A stretch of 64,000 bases of DNA from Gammaproteobacteria bacterium MOLA455 (GTDB lineage Bacteria > Pseudomonadota > Gammaproteobacteria > Pseudomonadales > Porticoccaceae), in NCBI GenBank assembly GCA_000511875.1, contig AZIN01000004.1, forward strand, positions 342,939 through 406,938, read 5' to 3'. Below, one piece after another: positions 47,881-57,841 of the stretch (the stretch's first letter is position 1; each line of letters starts with the position of its first letter). The notes below the pieces were generated by a model. The model did no database searches. It worked only from the letters and a program-made list of their open reading frames with translations, and was not told the DNA's origin. The translations under genes and the position numbers were made by a program.

Positions 47881-49281
47881 ATGAGAATCCCCTTGTCCGA
47901 ATATGATTTTTCCAGCCTAGATCTAAACCCCGCCTTAATTGATAACTTAGCAAGCCTCGGTTACACGGAGATGACGCCGATTCAGGCGCAAGCTTTACCC
48001 CATGTTTTAAAGAATAAAGACATCATTGCCAGAGCCAAAACTGGCTCGGGTAAAACTGCAACATTTGCGTTGGGCCTGCTGAATAAACTCGATGTAAAGC
48101 GTTTTCGGGTGCAGACTTTAGTGTTGTGCCCAACCCGTGAGCTGGCCGACCAAGTGGCTACAGAAATACGTAAGCTGGCCCGTGGTATTCACAATATCAA
48201 GGTATTGACTCTCTGTGGCGGGGTGGCCTTTGGTCCCCAGGTGGGCTCACTGGAGCACGGGGCGCACATTATTGTCGGTACCCCTGGGCGGGTTGAAGAG
48301 CATCTTCGCAAGGCCAACCTCAACTTGGATAACCTGACTACTTTGGTCTTAGATGAGGCCGATAGAATGTTGGATATGGGCTTTCAGCAAGCCTTAGATG
48401 ATATTGTTGGTTACATGCCCGAGCAGCGGCAAACCATGTTGTTTAGCGCCACTTATCCTGAAAAAATTGAGAATATTGCACAGCGAATTATGCAGTCCCC
48501 AGTGACGCTGGAAGTGCAGGACACTCATAGTCACCAAAGTATTATCGAAACCCTCTACCAGGTTGAAAATGATCAGTCCCGCATAGAGGCGGTTAGACTC
48601 TTGCTGCAGGAACATCAGCCAGAGACCACGCTGATTTTTTGTAACACCAAGGTCGAAACTGATCGAGTGGCCAATGAGTTACGCGCAGTGGGTTATGAGG
48701 CATCAGCTTTACATGGCGATTTAGAACAAAAAGACAGGGACCAAACCTTGGCCTGTTTTGCCAACCGCAGTATTTCGGTACTGGTGGCTACTGATGTGGC
48801 AGCCCGGGGTTTAGACATTGAGTCGCTTGATATGGTGATCAATTACCAAGTTGCGCAGGAGCTAGAAGTCCATACTCATCGGATTGGCCGCACCGGTCGT
48901 GCGGGGGCTCAAGGCATGGCCTGCAGCTTATATACGCAGCGAGACAAGCACCGAATTAGCCAGTTAGAAGATTATTTAAAACAGAAGTTTGTACGCGGTG
49001 AGTTGCCGCACATAAGGTTATTGCGTGAGCCTGTTTTCGATCCACCGATGGTGACCATTCACATTGGAGGTGGCAAAAAGCAGAAGCTTAGACCAGGGGA
49101 TATTGTCGGTGCCTTGACTGGCGCAGATGGTATTCCAGGTTCAGAGATAGGCAAAATACAAGTGGGCGATCACTGGGCCTATGTCGCTGTGGCTCATAAG
49201 CATGGGAAAATGGCGTTTAACAAGCTCTCTCAAGGCAAACTTAAGGGGCGGAGTTTTAGGGTTAAGCGTTTGCGGGGTTAG
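47881..49281 (+). CDS. dbpA: ATP-dependent RNA helicase DbpA
   Basis: 466 residues. DEAD-box order: Q motif (GYTEMTPIQAQALP), ARAKTGSGKT, PTRELA, VLDEADRMLDMGF (DEAD), SAT, and HRIGRTGRAG. The C-terminal RRM-like domain (MVTIHIGGGKKQKLRPGDIVGALTG) is the DbpA-specific 23S rRNA hairpin-92 binding module. Helps 50S assembly. The start ATG lacks a clear ribosome site; the family start is some residues later, so the first residues are uncertain. The 264 bases upstream hold no gene. Confidence 0.93.
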   Translation: MRIPLSEYDFSSLDLNPALIDNLASLGYTEMTPIQAQALPHVLKNKDIIARAKTGSGKTATFALGLLNKLDVKRFRVQTLVLCPTRELADQVATEIRKLARGIHNIKVLTLCGGVAFGPQVGSLEHGAHIIVGTPGRVEEHLRKANLNLDNLTTLVLDEADRMLDMGFQQALDDIVGYMPEQRQTMLFSATYPEKIENIAQRIMQSPVTLEVQDTHSHQSIIETLYQVENDQSRIEAVRLLLQEHQPETTLIFCNTKVETDRVANELRAVGYEASALHGDLEQKDRDQTLACFANRSISVLVATDVAARGLDIESLDMVINYQVAQELEVHTHRIGRTGRAGAQGMACSLYTQRDKHRISQLEDYLKQKFVRGELPHIRLLREPVFDPPMVTIHIGGGKKQKLRPGDIVGALTGADGIPGSEIGKIQVGDHWAYVAVAHKHGKMAFNKLSQGKLKGRSFRVKRLRG

Positions 49282-49427
49282 ACTGGTGGTTGGATAGTCC
49301 TTCGGCGTCCAACTATTTGTCTACCTGACAATGCATAATGTCGCCCTGAACTACAGGGGTCTAAACCCACTTACAGAGAAGCGTGTTAGCTGTATAGTCG
49401 AAAGCGTCGATTAACTGGTGTTCCTCT

Positions 49428-50228
49428 ATGAAATACATACTTCTGCTAACTGCTCTGCTTAGCTCTGGTGCTTTTGCATCTGAGTATGACGAGGCTTTTA
49501 AGCTTGCTAATAAAAACAGCACGGCAGGTACTCTGACCCAGCCCCAAACTTACCTCCTGGTCCATGGCGCCAGCGGTGGTGCATGGGATTGGAAATCAAT
49601 GGATCTGCTCTTGACCAGCAGAGGTCATGAGGTCTATCGACCAACATTATCAGGCCTTGGGGAAAGAGCACACCTAGCGAGCAAGGAAATTAACTTAACC
49701 ACTCACATCACTGATGTGGTGAATACCATTATCTATGAGCAATTGGATCAGATCATTTTAGTCGGTCATAGCTATGGCGGGATGGTGATTACTGGCGTGA
49801 TGAATCAGGTTCCCGAAAAAATCAAACATGCTGTTTTCTTAGATGCTGCCATCCCAAATCACGGTATGTCAGCTATGGATTTGTGGCCAACCATGGCAGA
49901 ACACCCAGTAGTCGATGGGCAAGTGCTGTTTTCATGGCTGATAAAAGGCTCTGAGGCTCCGCATGATGTGCCACAATCATTGGCCACGCTCACCGAGCCT
50001 GTCGCATTCGACAACACCGACGCTCACAAATTGCCGGCTACATTTATACCCTTTATCAAGGACGAAACTGCAGCAGTGGTACGATCAGTCACCAGCCCCT
50101 CATGGAAAAACGCCCTCTCACGAAACTGGCCTGTGCACAGTCTTGTCAGCGATCACAACGCCCAGCGTTCCCACCGGAAAGAACTTGCTGATTTACTTGA
50201 GTTGGTCATTCAACCAGCGAGTAAGTAG
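49428..50228 (+). CDS. exported alpha/beta hydrolase
   Basis: 266 residues. A signal peptide (KYILLLTALLSSGAFAS) precedes the hydrolase fold, starting YLLVHGASGGAWDW (oxyanion region) near residue 43. The nucleophile elbow is GHSYGGM near 112. The overall pattern (LVHGA..GAW.W, PTLSGLGERAH) resembles plant hydroxynitrile-lyase/methyl-salicylate-esterase relatives in bacteria. Periplasmic; substrate unknown. Ribosome site before ATG is weak. Confidence 0.85.
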   Translation: MKYILLLTALLSSGAFASEYDEAFKLANKNSTAGTLTQPQTYLLVHGASGGAWDWKSMDLLLTSRGHEVYRPTLSGLGERAHLASKEINLTTHITDVVNTIIYEQLDQIILVGHSYGGMVITGVMNQVPEKIKHAVFLDAAIPNHGMSAMDLWPTMAEHPVVDGQVLFSWLIKGSEAPHDVPQSLATLTEPVAFDNTDAHKLPATFIPFIKDETAAVVRSVTSPSWKNALSRNWPVHSLVSDHNAQRSHRKELADLLELVIQPASK

Positions 50229-50485
50229 CATTTAACTATTGGCCTATACCACTGGTCCGATAAATACTCCCAAGGCCTTTTAGACACTAGTCTACCGGGG
50301 AATTTTAGTTCTTATGCGGCAATTAGTAGTAAGCCAATGGGCTTTTAATAAAAATGGTGTGCCCAAAGTGCTTGATTGTTATCAGACTTGAGCCCGATAA
50401 CAAGCCCTGCGGACCGCCTTTGACGTCCTAAATGCTTAGCATTTTGTCGAACGGGGGTTTGAATCAATCCTCTGGCTTGGCCAAT

Positions 50486-50517
50486 AAAAAACCCCAGCCG
50501 AAGGCTGAGGTTTTTTT
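50486..50517 (-). terminator. rho-independent terminator of tRNA-Arg (minus strand)
   Basis: On the minus strand, CCTCAGCC / GGCTGGGG with a TTCG loop followed by TTTTTT. It starts a few bases after the encoded CCA. Confidence 0.85.
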
Positions 50518-50519
50518 AT

Positions 50520-50596
50520 TGGTGCACCCGGAGGGATTCGAACCCCCGACCAAGTGGTTCGAAGCCACCTACTCTATCCAGCTGAGCTACGGGTGC
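50520..50596 (-). tRNA. tRNA-Arg (anticodon TCG)
   Basis: Minus-strand cloverleaf: acceptor GCACCCG/CGGGTGC, D arm GCTC/GAGT, anticodon stem GGTGG/CCACT (one G-T pair) with loop CTTCGAA, so the anticodon is TCG (CGA codons). T arm GGGGG-TTCGAAT-CCCTC. CCA is encoded. Confidence 0.93.
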
Positions 50597-50674
50597 GTGA
50601 TTACGCGAACTACTTTTCTTCTACTTCTTTAATTCACTTTCTATCTTGTAGCTACTTGCTATTTTCAGGAGCAA

Positions 50675-50998
50675 TTAACGCTCTAAATATTGAAGCTTGT
50701 TCTCTACGCCATCCCATTCTGCCGCATCGGCGGGGGCGTCTTTCTGTTCGGTAATGTTGGGCCATACTTCGGCGAGTTCGGCGTTTAACTCGAGGAATAC
50801 TTCCTGCCCCTCGGGGATCTCGTCTTCTGCAAAGATGGCGCCTACAGGACATTCCGGCTCACAGAGGGCGCAGTCGATGCACTCGTCTGGATGGATCACT
50901 AGAAAGTTGGGGCCTTCGTAAAAACAGTCTACAGGACAAACCTCTACACAGTCTGTGTGTTTGCACTTAATGCAGTTGTCGCCGACGATAAAGGTCAT
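50675..50998 (-). CDS. fdxA: ferredoxin FdxA (3Fe-4S/4Fe-4S)
   Basis: 107 residues from ATG 50998, the start of the conserved [17 protein letters not shown] sequence; an upstream start is not needed. Cysteines of [14 protein letters not shown] and [12 protein letters not shown] bind two clusters. C-terminal acidic tail as in Azotobacter/Pseudomonas 7Fe ferredoxin. A cytoplasmic electron carrier. It lies directly downstream of mutS, the same order as in Pseudomonas. Confidence 0.95.
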   Translation of the reverse strand: MTFIVGDNCIKCKHTDCVEVCPVDCFYEGPNFLVIHPDECIDCALCEPECPVGAIFAEDEIPEGQEVFLELNAELAEVWPNITEQKDAPADAAEWDGVENKLQYLER

Positions 50999-51113
50999 GG
51001 TCTCGCTCTCATATAAATATTGGTGGGCCGTTTCGGGCGGCATTATAACAGCTACTTCAGCCCTGTGAATGGCCGCTAGCGCTTATTTTGGCGTCAACTT
51101 ATACCTTTTTCGA

Positions 51114-53705
51114 TTAGAGTAGTTTTTTTAGTTCGTAGAGCAGCTCTAATGCATCTCGAGGTGAGAGATCGTCGGGCTTGAGTTGCTCGAGGCGCTTTTG
51201 CAGCTGTGGGTTAATCGAGGGCAAGAATAGTTCGCTCTGGCTCGGTGTTGAGCGGGCCGGTGCGGTCTGGGCTAAATCGGGTTGAGCTGCCGGGGTTATC
51301 ACTGCGTGGCTGCCAGCTTCTAGTAGAGCCAACTCCTGGCGCGCGAGGCTTATTACTTCTTCTGGAAGGCCGGCGAGCTTGGCGACTTGTATGCCGTAGC
51401 TTTTGTTCGCTGGGCCTTCTTCGATACTGTGCAGAAAGACGATATTTTCGTTGTATTCCGTGGCGCCGAGATGGATATTGCAGGCCCCTGAGACTTTTTC
51501 GGGTAAGGATGTCAGTTCGAAATAATGGGTCGCAAAAAGCGTGAAGGCGCGGACTTTTTCGGCTAGATGATAGGCGCAAGCCCAGGCCAGAGAGAGTCCG
51601 TCGAAGGTGCTTGTACCACGGCCCACTTCGTCCATGAGCACCAGGCTGCGGTCGCTGGCATTGTGCAAAATATTCGCGGTTTCGGTCATTTCAACCATAA
51701 AGGTTGAGCGGCCACCGGCGAGATCATCGGAGGAGCCAATACGGGTAAAGATGCGATCTACAAGGCCTATGGTTGCGGAGGTGGCGGGGACAAAGCTGCC
51801 AATTTGAGCGAGCAGAACGATCAGCGCTGCTTGGCGCATATAGGTGGATTTACCGCCCATGTTGGGGCCGGTTATGACTAGCATTTTACGCTCGTTGTGC
51901 ATTTCTAGGTGGTTTGCCACAAAGGGATCGTTGGAGACTTTTTCCACTACTGGATGTCTACCGCCTTGAATCGAGATGCCAGATTCTAAAGAGAGGTTGG
52001 GCTGACAAAAATTAAGGCTGTGTGCTCGTTCGGCGAGGGTGGCCAGCAGATCAATTTCGGAGACCGCGGCGGCGCAGTTTTGCAGTTCGGCGAGGCTTTC
52101 GTTGAGCTGTTCGAGCAATTGCTCGTAGAGAAACTTTTCGCGTGCCAGTGAGCGGCTTTTAGCGCTCAAGGCTTTGTCTTCAAATTCTTTTAGCTCTGGA
52201 GTGATAAAGCGTTCAGCATTCTTTAGGGTCTGTCGACGAATGTAATCGGCTGGGACGTTTTCGCTCTGGCCCCGTGAGGTCTCGATGTAGTAACCATGGA
52301 CGCGGTTGTAACCGACTTTTAACGTGCTGATACCGCTGCGGGCTTTTTCTCGCTCTTCCAGTTCGAGCAAGAACTCGCCGGCATTGGTATTCAGTGCTCG
52401 CAGTTCATCGAGCTGGCTGTCATAGCCGTCGGCGATCACGCCGCCTTCCCGGATTACCACTGGTGGGTTTTCTTTCACCGCGCTGCCGAGCAGATCGACC
52501 AATTCCGGCAGAGGTTCGGCTGCAGCGGCTAGGTCGCCCAGATGTGCTGTGGATGGATTTGCCAGGGCGGTGGCCAACTGAGGCAGTACGGCCAGGGATT
52601 GGTGCAGGCGGGTGAGATCTCGAGGTCGCGCTGAGCGCAGGGCCACTCTGGTGAGGATACGCTCCATATCGCCGATCTGTTTGAGATGTCCGTGGAGCAC
52701 TTCATAGAGATAGTTGTGGTGCAGGGCAGCGATACTCTGCTGGCGGGCCTGCAGAGTAGGCAGGTGCTGAAGAGGGCGATTGAGCCAGCGACGCAAAAGA
52801 CGACTGGCCATGGTGGTGGCGCTGGTATCCAGCACTTCAAATAGAGTGTTTTCAGAGCCGCCAGTCATATTGGTGTCGAGTTCCAAATTGCGGCGGCTGG
52901 AGGCATCCAGAGAGACGCTCTCGGTATTGTTCTCGGCAATGATGCTGCGGATATGGGGTAGGTCACCGCGCTGGGTATCTTTGGCATACTGTAATAGACA
53001 GCCTGCTGCGCTGATCGCCACCGGCAGGTGATCACAGCCAAAGCCGCTCAGATCTCGGGTGCCAAACTGTTTGTTGAGCAGTCTTAGGGCGCTGTCTAAA
53101 TCGAACTCCCAAATTGGGCGACGCTTCACGCCTTTTCGGCCGGCGAAAAAATCATAGTCGGGGAGTGTTTCGGAGAGAAGTATCTCAACCGGATCTAAGC
53201 GCTGCAACTCACTGATTAATTGTTCTTCTGAGCTCAGTTCTAGCAGTTGAAAGCGGCCGCTGCTCATGTCTAGAGAGGCCAGTCCTGTGGTCTTATCGAG
53301 GCTGGTGATGGCAACTAAGAGATTGTCACGGTGGGCATCAAGTAGGGCCTCGTCACTGATAGTGCCTGGAGTCAGAACGCGCATGACCTGACGTTCTACT
53401 GGTCCTTTACTGGTCTCTGGGTCGCCAACCTGCTCGCAGATGGCAACTGAGTGGCCCTGTTTGACCAGTTTGGCCAGATAGCCTTCGGCGGCATGGTAGG
53501 GCACGCCGCACATAGGTATTGGGTTGCCATTGGCTTTGCCTCTGGCGGTGAGGGTGATATCTAAAATCTCACTGGCACGCTTGGCGTCATCAAAAAACAG
53601 CTCATAGAAGTCACCCATGCGATAGAACAGAATGTCATTGGGGTGGTCTGCCTTGATGCGCATAAACTGCTGCATCATGGGTGTGTACTGTTCTTGCTGG
53701 GCCAA
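51114..53705 (-). CDS. mutS: DNA mismatch repair protein MutS
   Basis: 863 residues if started at TTG 53705, where AAGGA lies 8 bases upstream and homologues begin ([21 protein letters not shown]). The frame stays open to 53867, but the extra 54 residues look unlike MutS. Domain I has [11 protein letters not shown] (mismatch-binding F-x-E). The ATPase has [25 protein letters not shown] and ATHYFEL. Recognises base mismatches with MutL. Followed by fdxA; divergent from pncC/recA. Confidence 0.95.
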   Translation of the reverse strand: MAQQEQYTPMMQQFMRIKADHPNDILFYRMGDFYELFFDDAKRASEILDITLTARGKANGNPIPMCGVPYHAAEGYLAKLVKQGHSVAICEQVGDPETSKGPVERQVMRVLTPGTISDEALLDAHRDNLLVAITSLDKTTGLASLDMSSGRFQLLELSSEEQLISELQRLDPVEILLSETLPDYDFFAGRKGVKRRPIWEFDLDSALRLLNKQFGTRDLSGFGCDHLPVAISAAGCLLQYAKDTQRGDLPHIRSIIAENNTESVSLDASSRRNLELDTNMTGGSENTLFEVLDTSATTMASRLLRRWLNRPLQHLPTLQARQQSIAALHHNYLYEVLHGHLKQIGDMERILTRVALRSARPRDLTRLHQSLAVLPQLATALANPSTAHLGDLAAAAEPLPELVDLLGSAVKENPPVVIREGGVIADGYDSQLDELRALNTNAGEFLLELEEREKARSGISTLKVGYNRVHGYYIETSRGQSENVPADYIRRQTLKNAERFITPELKEFEDKALSAKSRSLAREKFLYEQLLEQLNESLAELQNCAAAVSEIDLLATLAERAHSLNFCQPNLSLESGISIQGGRHPVVEKVSNDPFVANHLEMHNERKMLVITGPNMGGKSTYMRQAALIVLLAQIGSFVPATSATIGLVDRIFTRIGSSDDLAGGRSTFMVEMTETANILHNASDRSLVLMDEVGRGTSTFDGLSLAWACAYHLAEKVRAFTLFATHYFELTSLPEKVSGACNIHLGATEYNENIVFLHSIEEGPANKSYGIQVAKLAGLPEEVISLARQELALLEAGSHAVITPAAQPDLAQTAPARSTPSQSELFLPSINPQLQKRLEQLKPDDLSPRDALELLYELKKLL

Positions 53706-53969
53706 TGTTGAGTCCTTGTTTAAAGTCGATAGTTCGATATCAAATCGTACGCTAGCAAATAGTCTGGTATCACGAGTCTTTAATCGCTCTGTGATCCTCG
53801 CAATCTGATCTGGCGACAAGCTTGCGACAGTATAGTACCTCGTGAGCAAATTATGCAGTCCCGACAAGACTGACCCTGAGTTTGTTTGCCGAACAAATCC
53901 GCGTCTTTAGACGACCCTATAAAAGCGAAAGAGCTGTCTGAGTAAAACAAAGCGAGATACACTTCCACT

Positions 53970-54467
53970 ATGACTAACGCAATCAACTTTCTCGCCGAAA
54001 AACTCGGCACCGCGCTGTCACAGTGCGAGGCCAAAGTGACTGCCGCCGAGTCATGCACTGGAGGCGGTGTTGCTCATGCGATTACTGCTGTGGCTGGTAG
54101 CTCGAAATGGTTTGATTGCGGCTTTGTTACCTATGCCAATAGTGCTAAACACAGGTTACTGGGAGTTCCGCTGGAGTTATTGGCTACTGATGGCGCCGTG
54201 AGTGAGGCTGTGGTGCGATCTATGGTTGCCGGTGCAGCGGCTGCCGCCAATGCCGATTTTGCTGTGGCTATTAGCGGTATCGCCGGTCCTGGCGGCGGCA
54301 CTAAGGATAAGCCAGTGGGCACTGTGTGGTTCGCCTGGCAGAGTCCTTCTGGTGTGAAGGCCAAAAAATATTTGTTGTCTGGGGATCGCGCCGAGGTTCG
54401 TGAACAGGCTATCAAAATTTCTCTGCAAGAACTGTTGCATCAGGTTACTGGATGTAATACTGTATAA
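53970..54467 (+). CDS. pncC: nicotinamide-nucleotide amidase (CinA C-terminal domain)
   Basis: 165 residues. TAAESCTGGGVAHAITAVAGSS near 24 and AISGIAGPGGGTKDKPVGTVW near 98 are the signature of CinA-C/PncC, which deamidates NMN. It is the stand-alone short form. Lies just upstream of recA (as in many proteobacteria); its stop codon is inside the recA LexA box. Confidence 0.94.
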   Translation: MTNAINFLAEKLGTALSQCEAKVTAAESCTGGGVAHAITAVAGSSKWFDCGFVTYANSAKHRLLGVPLELLATDGAVSEAVVRSMVAGAAAAANADFAVAISGIAGPGGGTKDKPVGTVWFAWQSPSGVKAKKYLLSGDRAEVREQAIKISLQELLHQVTGCNTV

Positions 54468-54475
54468 CCATACAG
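54460..54475 (+). promoter_or_regulatory. LexA (SOS) box of recA
   Basis: CTGTATAACCATACAG matches the gammaproteobacterial SOS box CTGT-N8-ACAG exactly at its ends. It lies 61 bases before the recA ATG and overlaps the end of pncC. Confidence 0.9.
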
Positions 54476-54536
54476 TTGATAGTCTGGATGGTTTCTACCA
54501 ACTTAATCTAATTGAATTAATCTTGAGGTCACAACG

Positions 54537-55574
54537 ATGGACGCGAACAAGTCAAAAGCACTAGAAGCCGCACTGGGGCAAATTGAGCGCCAGTTCGGTA
54601 AAGGAACTGTAATGCGTATGGGTGAGGGCACCCGTCAGGCAATTCCTGCTATTTCTACTGGTTCTTTGGGACTGGATATTGCACTTGGCATTGGCGGTTT
54701 GCCAAAAGGTCGTATTGTTGAGATCTACGGACCTGAATCCTCAGGTAAAACCACACTGACTTTACAAGTTATCGCCGAAGCACAAAAGGCCGGTGGAACC
54801 TGTGCCTTTATTGATGCAGAGCATGCCTTGGATCCCGAGTATGCAGAGAAGTTGGGTGTTAAAGTCGACGACCTGATTGTTTCTCAGCCGGATACTGGCG
54901 AGCAAGCTCTGGAAGTGACGGATATGTTAGTTCGCTCTGGCGCCTGTGATGTACTGGTGGTTGACTCGGTTGCGGCACTGACGCCGCGAGCTGAAATTGA
55001 AGGCGATATGGGTGATCACCACGTTGGTCTGCAAGCGCGACTAATGTCTCAGGCGCTGCGTAAGCTGACCGGTAATATTAAAAATGCCAACTGCTTGGTT
55101 ATCTTTATCAACCAGATCCGAATGAAAATTGGTGTAATGTTCGGTAACCCAGAGACGACTACCGGCGGCAACGCGCTGAAGTTTTACTCTTCTGTTCGTT
55201 TGGATATCCGTCGCATTGGCGCGGTTAAAGATGGCGACGAAATTGTCGGCAATGAAACTCGCGTTAAAGTGGTTAAAAACAAAGTGGCACCACCGTTCAA
55301 ACAGACTGAATTTCAGATTCTCTATGGCCGCGGTATCAACCGCAACGGTGAGCTGGTTGATCTGGGCGTTAAAAATGGCCTGATCGATAAGTCGGGTGCC
55401 TGGTATGCCTATAAAGGTAACAAGATTGGTCAAGGTAAGGCCAATGTCGGTATTTACCTCACTGAAAACCCAGAGATTGCGGCTGAGATTGAAGCCATGA
55501 TCCGTGAGAAAGAGATGGGCGCGCCATTACCGATTGCAGATAAGCAGAAAGCCGGCAAGGCAACTGAAGAGTAA
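54537..55574 (+). CDS. recA: recombinase RecA
   Basis: 345 residues. Walker [10 protein letters not shown] near 67, [13 protein letters not shown] (Walker B) near 140, [10 protein letters not shown] and [18 protein letters not shown] follow, all universal RecA motifs. Homologous recombination and SOS co-protease. Preceded by a LexA box and followed by a terminator; recX comes next. Confidence 0.98.
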   Translation: MDANKSKALEAALGQIERQFGKGTVMRMGEGTRQAIPAISTGSLGLDIALGIGGLPKGRIVEIYGPESSGKTTLTLQVIAEAQKAGGTCAFIDAEHALDPEYAEKLGVKVDDLIVSQPDTGEQALEVTDMLVRSGACDVLVVDSVAALTPRAEIEGDMGDHHVGLQARLMSQALRKLTGNIKNANCLVIFINQIRMKIGVMFGNPETTTGGNALKFYSSVRLDIRRIGAVKDGDEIVGNETRVKVVKNKVAPPFKQTEFQILYGRGINRNGELVDLGVKNGLIDKSGAWYAYKGNKIGQGKANVGIYLTENPEIAAEIEAMIREKEMGAPLPIADKQKAGKATEE

Positions 55575-55619
55575 GTCTCAGTTTGTCTGTCTCTGAAACA
55601 GAGTTGGGTATGACCCTAC

Positions 55620-55644
55620 AAAAAGCGCCAAATGGCGCTTTTTG
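55620..55644 (+). terminator. rho-independent terminator between recA and recX
   Basis: AAAAAGCGCCA / TGGCGCTTTTT with a short AA loop and T run. Read-through would supply recX, as in other bacteria. Confidence 0.85.
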
Positions 55645-55684
55645 TGCATTCGCGAGTTAGATAAAAAATGGCAAATAGACTGCT

Positions 55685-56182
55685 ATGTTAGATACTCCCG
55701 CAGATACCACCCCGGCCAAGATGCGCAATTATGCTATGGGCTTACTCACCGGTCGCGACTACTCGCGAGCTGAACTGGCGACTAAGCTAGTTAAACGATT
55801 TGATGAGCACAGTGCCATTGATGGGGTGCTACAGCGGCTGGCTGATGAAGGGTTGCAATCTGATGTGCGCTTTGCAGAAGCCTTTGTGCGATCGAGAATT
55901 CTTCGTGGCCATGGTCTGACCCGTATTCGTCAGGATATTCGCCAGAAGGGCATTGCTGATGAATTGGTAGGACAGACCTTAGATGCGGCAGATGTGAATT
56001 GGATGACATTGGCTCGGGAGGTTGCGCAGCGCAAATTTGGGCAACGGCAGGCGGCGGACCAGCGCGAGACAGCCAAGCGTATGCGCTTTTTGCAATATCG
56101 TGGTTTTAGCTATGATCAGATTAAATATGCTCTCACCAGCTGTTCAGATGAGCAGGTGGACGACGGAGACTTTTTTGATTAA
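55685..56182 (+). CDS. recX: regulatory protein RecX
   Basis: 165 residues. The three-helix RecX repeats are seen in YAMGLLTGRDYSRAELATKLVKR, FAEAFVRSRILRGHGLTRIRQDIRQKG and MRFLQYRGFSYDQIKYAL. Inhibits RecA filaments. Lies 110 bp after recA, across a terminator. Confidence 0.93.
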   Translation: MLDTPADTTPAKMRNYAMGLLTGRDYSRAELATKLVKRFDEHSAIDGVLQRLADEGLQSDVRFAEAFVRSRILRGHGLTRIRQDIRQKGIADELVGQTLDAADVNWMTLAREVAQRKFGQRQAADQRETAKRMRFLQYRGFSYDQIKYALTSCSDEQVDDGDFFD

Positions 56183-56227
56183 TCCCTTTTAGCAAGGCGA
56201 GCCCAGTCCAATGCTCGCTTCTCATCC

Positions 56228-57202
56228 TCAGAAGTAGCTGCTAAATAGATCCACAAGACGATTTTCTACCCAGCTGTGGGCCGATAGATTTTTAATAAAG
56301 CCACAGTGGCCACCAAATTCCTGCAGTTCAATAGTCAGCTTGTCCGGGCAATTAATCTGCTGCAAATCCGCCGCTGGAATAATCGGGTCATCCTCTGAGG
56401 CAATCAAATAAGCTGGTATAGCCAGTTGCTGCAGCCGATTCCCCACAAGAGAGTAGGCTTCAAAATAACTCTTGGCATCGTCGAAAGGCGTATGCCGATC
56501 AATAAAGAAATCATTCATATCCTCGATGGTGCGAGCGCTGTTTAAAATATGCTCGAAACCGTGTTCGGGAAAGTGGGCAATTTTTTTGCGCAGGGACTTA
56601 GACCAGCGATAAAAGAAGTAGCGCTCATAGATAAACAGCGTGTTGTCCAGTGCGGTCATCGCATTGGTGGGATCTACCGGCGGGCAAATGGCTGCGGCAG
56701 CAGTGAGTTTTAAGCTGTTGCCATGATCGGCGGCAATGCGCAGAGTAAAGTTTCCACCCAGTGAAAATCCCGCTAGAAAACGCTTTTCATAGGCATGGGT
56801 TTCAAAGAAACAGGCGATTGCTTCCGCCACTTCATTGGTCATGGTGGAGTTAAACAATTCAAAGTTAAGATGATGACTGTCGCCGTGGTCTCGCAGATTG
56901 AGCCGTAGTACATCGAAGCCTTGCTTTAACAGATAGTTCGCAGTGGTCACCTGATAGGCAGATTGACTGGAACCCTCCCAGCCATGAAGCAAGACAATTA
57001 CACTATTATTAGGTGCTTTACTGCGGTCATACTCAGCCAGTAAGCGCGTTCCATCCTTTGCAGTAAGCGTTAGGCTTTCGCTATCTAATCTCTTAGCCAG
57101 TCGTTTGGCGCGAATTTTTCGTGGCCCTAGGCTATTTAAAATACTCTGTACATGAGGGTTTTTTAACATCGAGGGTGGGGTAAAGCGGCTGTTATGAGTC
57201 AT
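56228..57202 (-). CDS. YheT-family alpha/beta hydrolase
   Basis: 324 residues. The family pattern begins RFTPPSMLKNPHVQSILNSL, continues with IVLLHGWEGSSQSAY and the nucleophile elbow AGFSLGGNFTLRI near 145. The C-terminal EFGGHCGFI holds the catalytic His. The YheT/EMB8 group is soluble hydrolases with unknown substrates. Convergent with recX, 45 bp apart. Confidence 0.9.
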   Translation of the reverse strand: MTHNSRFTPPSMLKNPHVQSILNSLGPRKIRAKRLAKRLDSESLTLTAKDGTRLLAEYDRSKAPNNSVIVLLHGWEGSSQSAYQVTTANYLLKQGFDVLRLNLRDHGDSHHLNFELFNSTMTNEVAEAIACFFETHAYEKRFLAGFSLGGNFTLRIAADHGNSLKLTAAAAICPPVDPTNAMTALDNTLFIYERYFFYRWSKSLRKKIAHFPEHGFEHILNSARTIEDMNDFFIDRHTPFDDAKSYFEAYSLVGNRLQQLAIPAYLIASEDDPIIPAADLQQINCPDKLTIELQEFGGHCGFIKNLSAHSWVENRLVDLFSSYF

Positions 57203-57313
57203 ATGTAAGTGATATTAATGTTTTATTTGATAGGAAGACTGTAGTGCCTCTTTAGATAGGCCGTCAATGGTTCTGTCGATTTGGCCTCTCTTCATCTCGC
57301 CATGGAGGTCCAG

Positions 57314-57796
57314 ATGAAAGCAATAAAATACCCTTTGTTTAAAGTTTATCTGTTGTTTAGCGTAGTTCTAATTAGCTCTGCCAGTTACTCCGGTGAAGCC
57401 ATAGTTCCCTCTGCTTCGGTTCTTGCTCCCGCTGATGCGGACGCCAAAGTATCGTTGGCTGATCAGGTTAAAGCAATGGATAAAATGGCTGATCCTGCCG
57501 GATGGAAAGTCCGCAATGGTTGTCTGCCCGCGAATCGCATTAAACGGATTAAATTTATCGATGATCAAACTGCCCTGATAACCATGTTTGGCAAAAAAAC
57601 CGCTATTTTGCGCTTGCAAAAAGAGTGTCCTGGTATCAAGCGTTCAGGTTATGTGACTTATCGCAGTAACAGCAGGCTCTGTGCTCGCTTCGATCGGCTT
57701 TCGGTGATGGGTGGTTCAGGCTATAGTTGTCGTATTGCCAGTATTGAGCCGTTTGTGACGCTTGAAGAGCCAGTTCTGGAAAAAGATAACGACTAA
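57314..57796 (+). CDS. hypothetical exported protein, DUF6491-like
   Basis: 160 residues from ATG 57314 (GGAGG 5 bases upstream; an earlier ATG at 57302 overlaps that ribosome site). A signal peptide (FKVYLLFSVVLISSASYS) is followed by a small domain with four Cys (NGCLPANRIKRIKFIDDQTALI, KECPGI, SRLCARFDRL, YSCRI). This pattern resembles the DUF6491 family (moderate confidence), small periplasmic proteins of unknown role. Followed within 46 bp by the M23 peptidase on the same strand. Confidence 0.65.
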   Translation: MKAIKYPLFKVYLLFSVVLISSASYSGEAIVPSASVLAPADADAKVSLADQVKAMDKMADPAGWKVRNGCLPANRIKRIKFIDDQTALITMFGKKTAILRLQKECPGIKRSGYVTYRSNSRLCARFDRLSVMGGSGYSCRIASIEPFVTLEEPVLEKDND

Positions 57797-57841
57797 TTGA
57801 CAATGCCACGTGCTCCTGTGGATTTGTCTAGGGCCCTGTAC

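Noticed and set aside
50331..50346. Small hairpin AAGCC/GGCTT plus TTTT after the exported hydrolase
   Set aside because: A stem of five pairs is too weak to call a terminator.
53706..53867. 54-residue N-terminal extension of MutS
   Set aside because: Not MutS-like and without a ribosome site; TTG 53705 has AAGGA and fits the family start.
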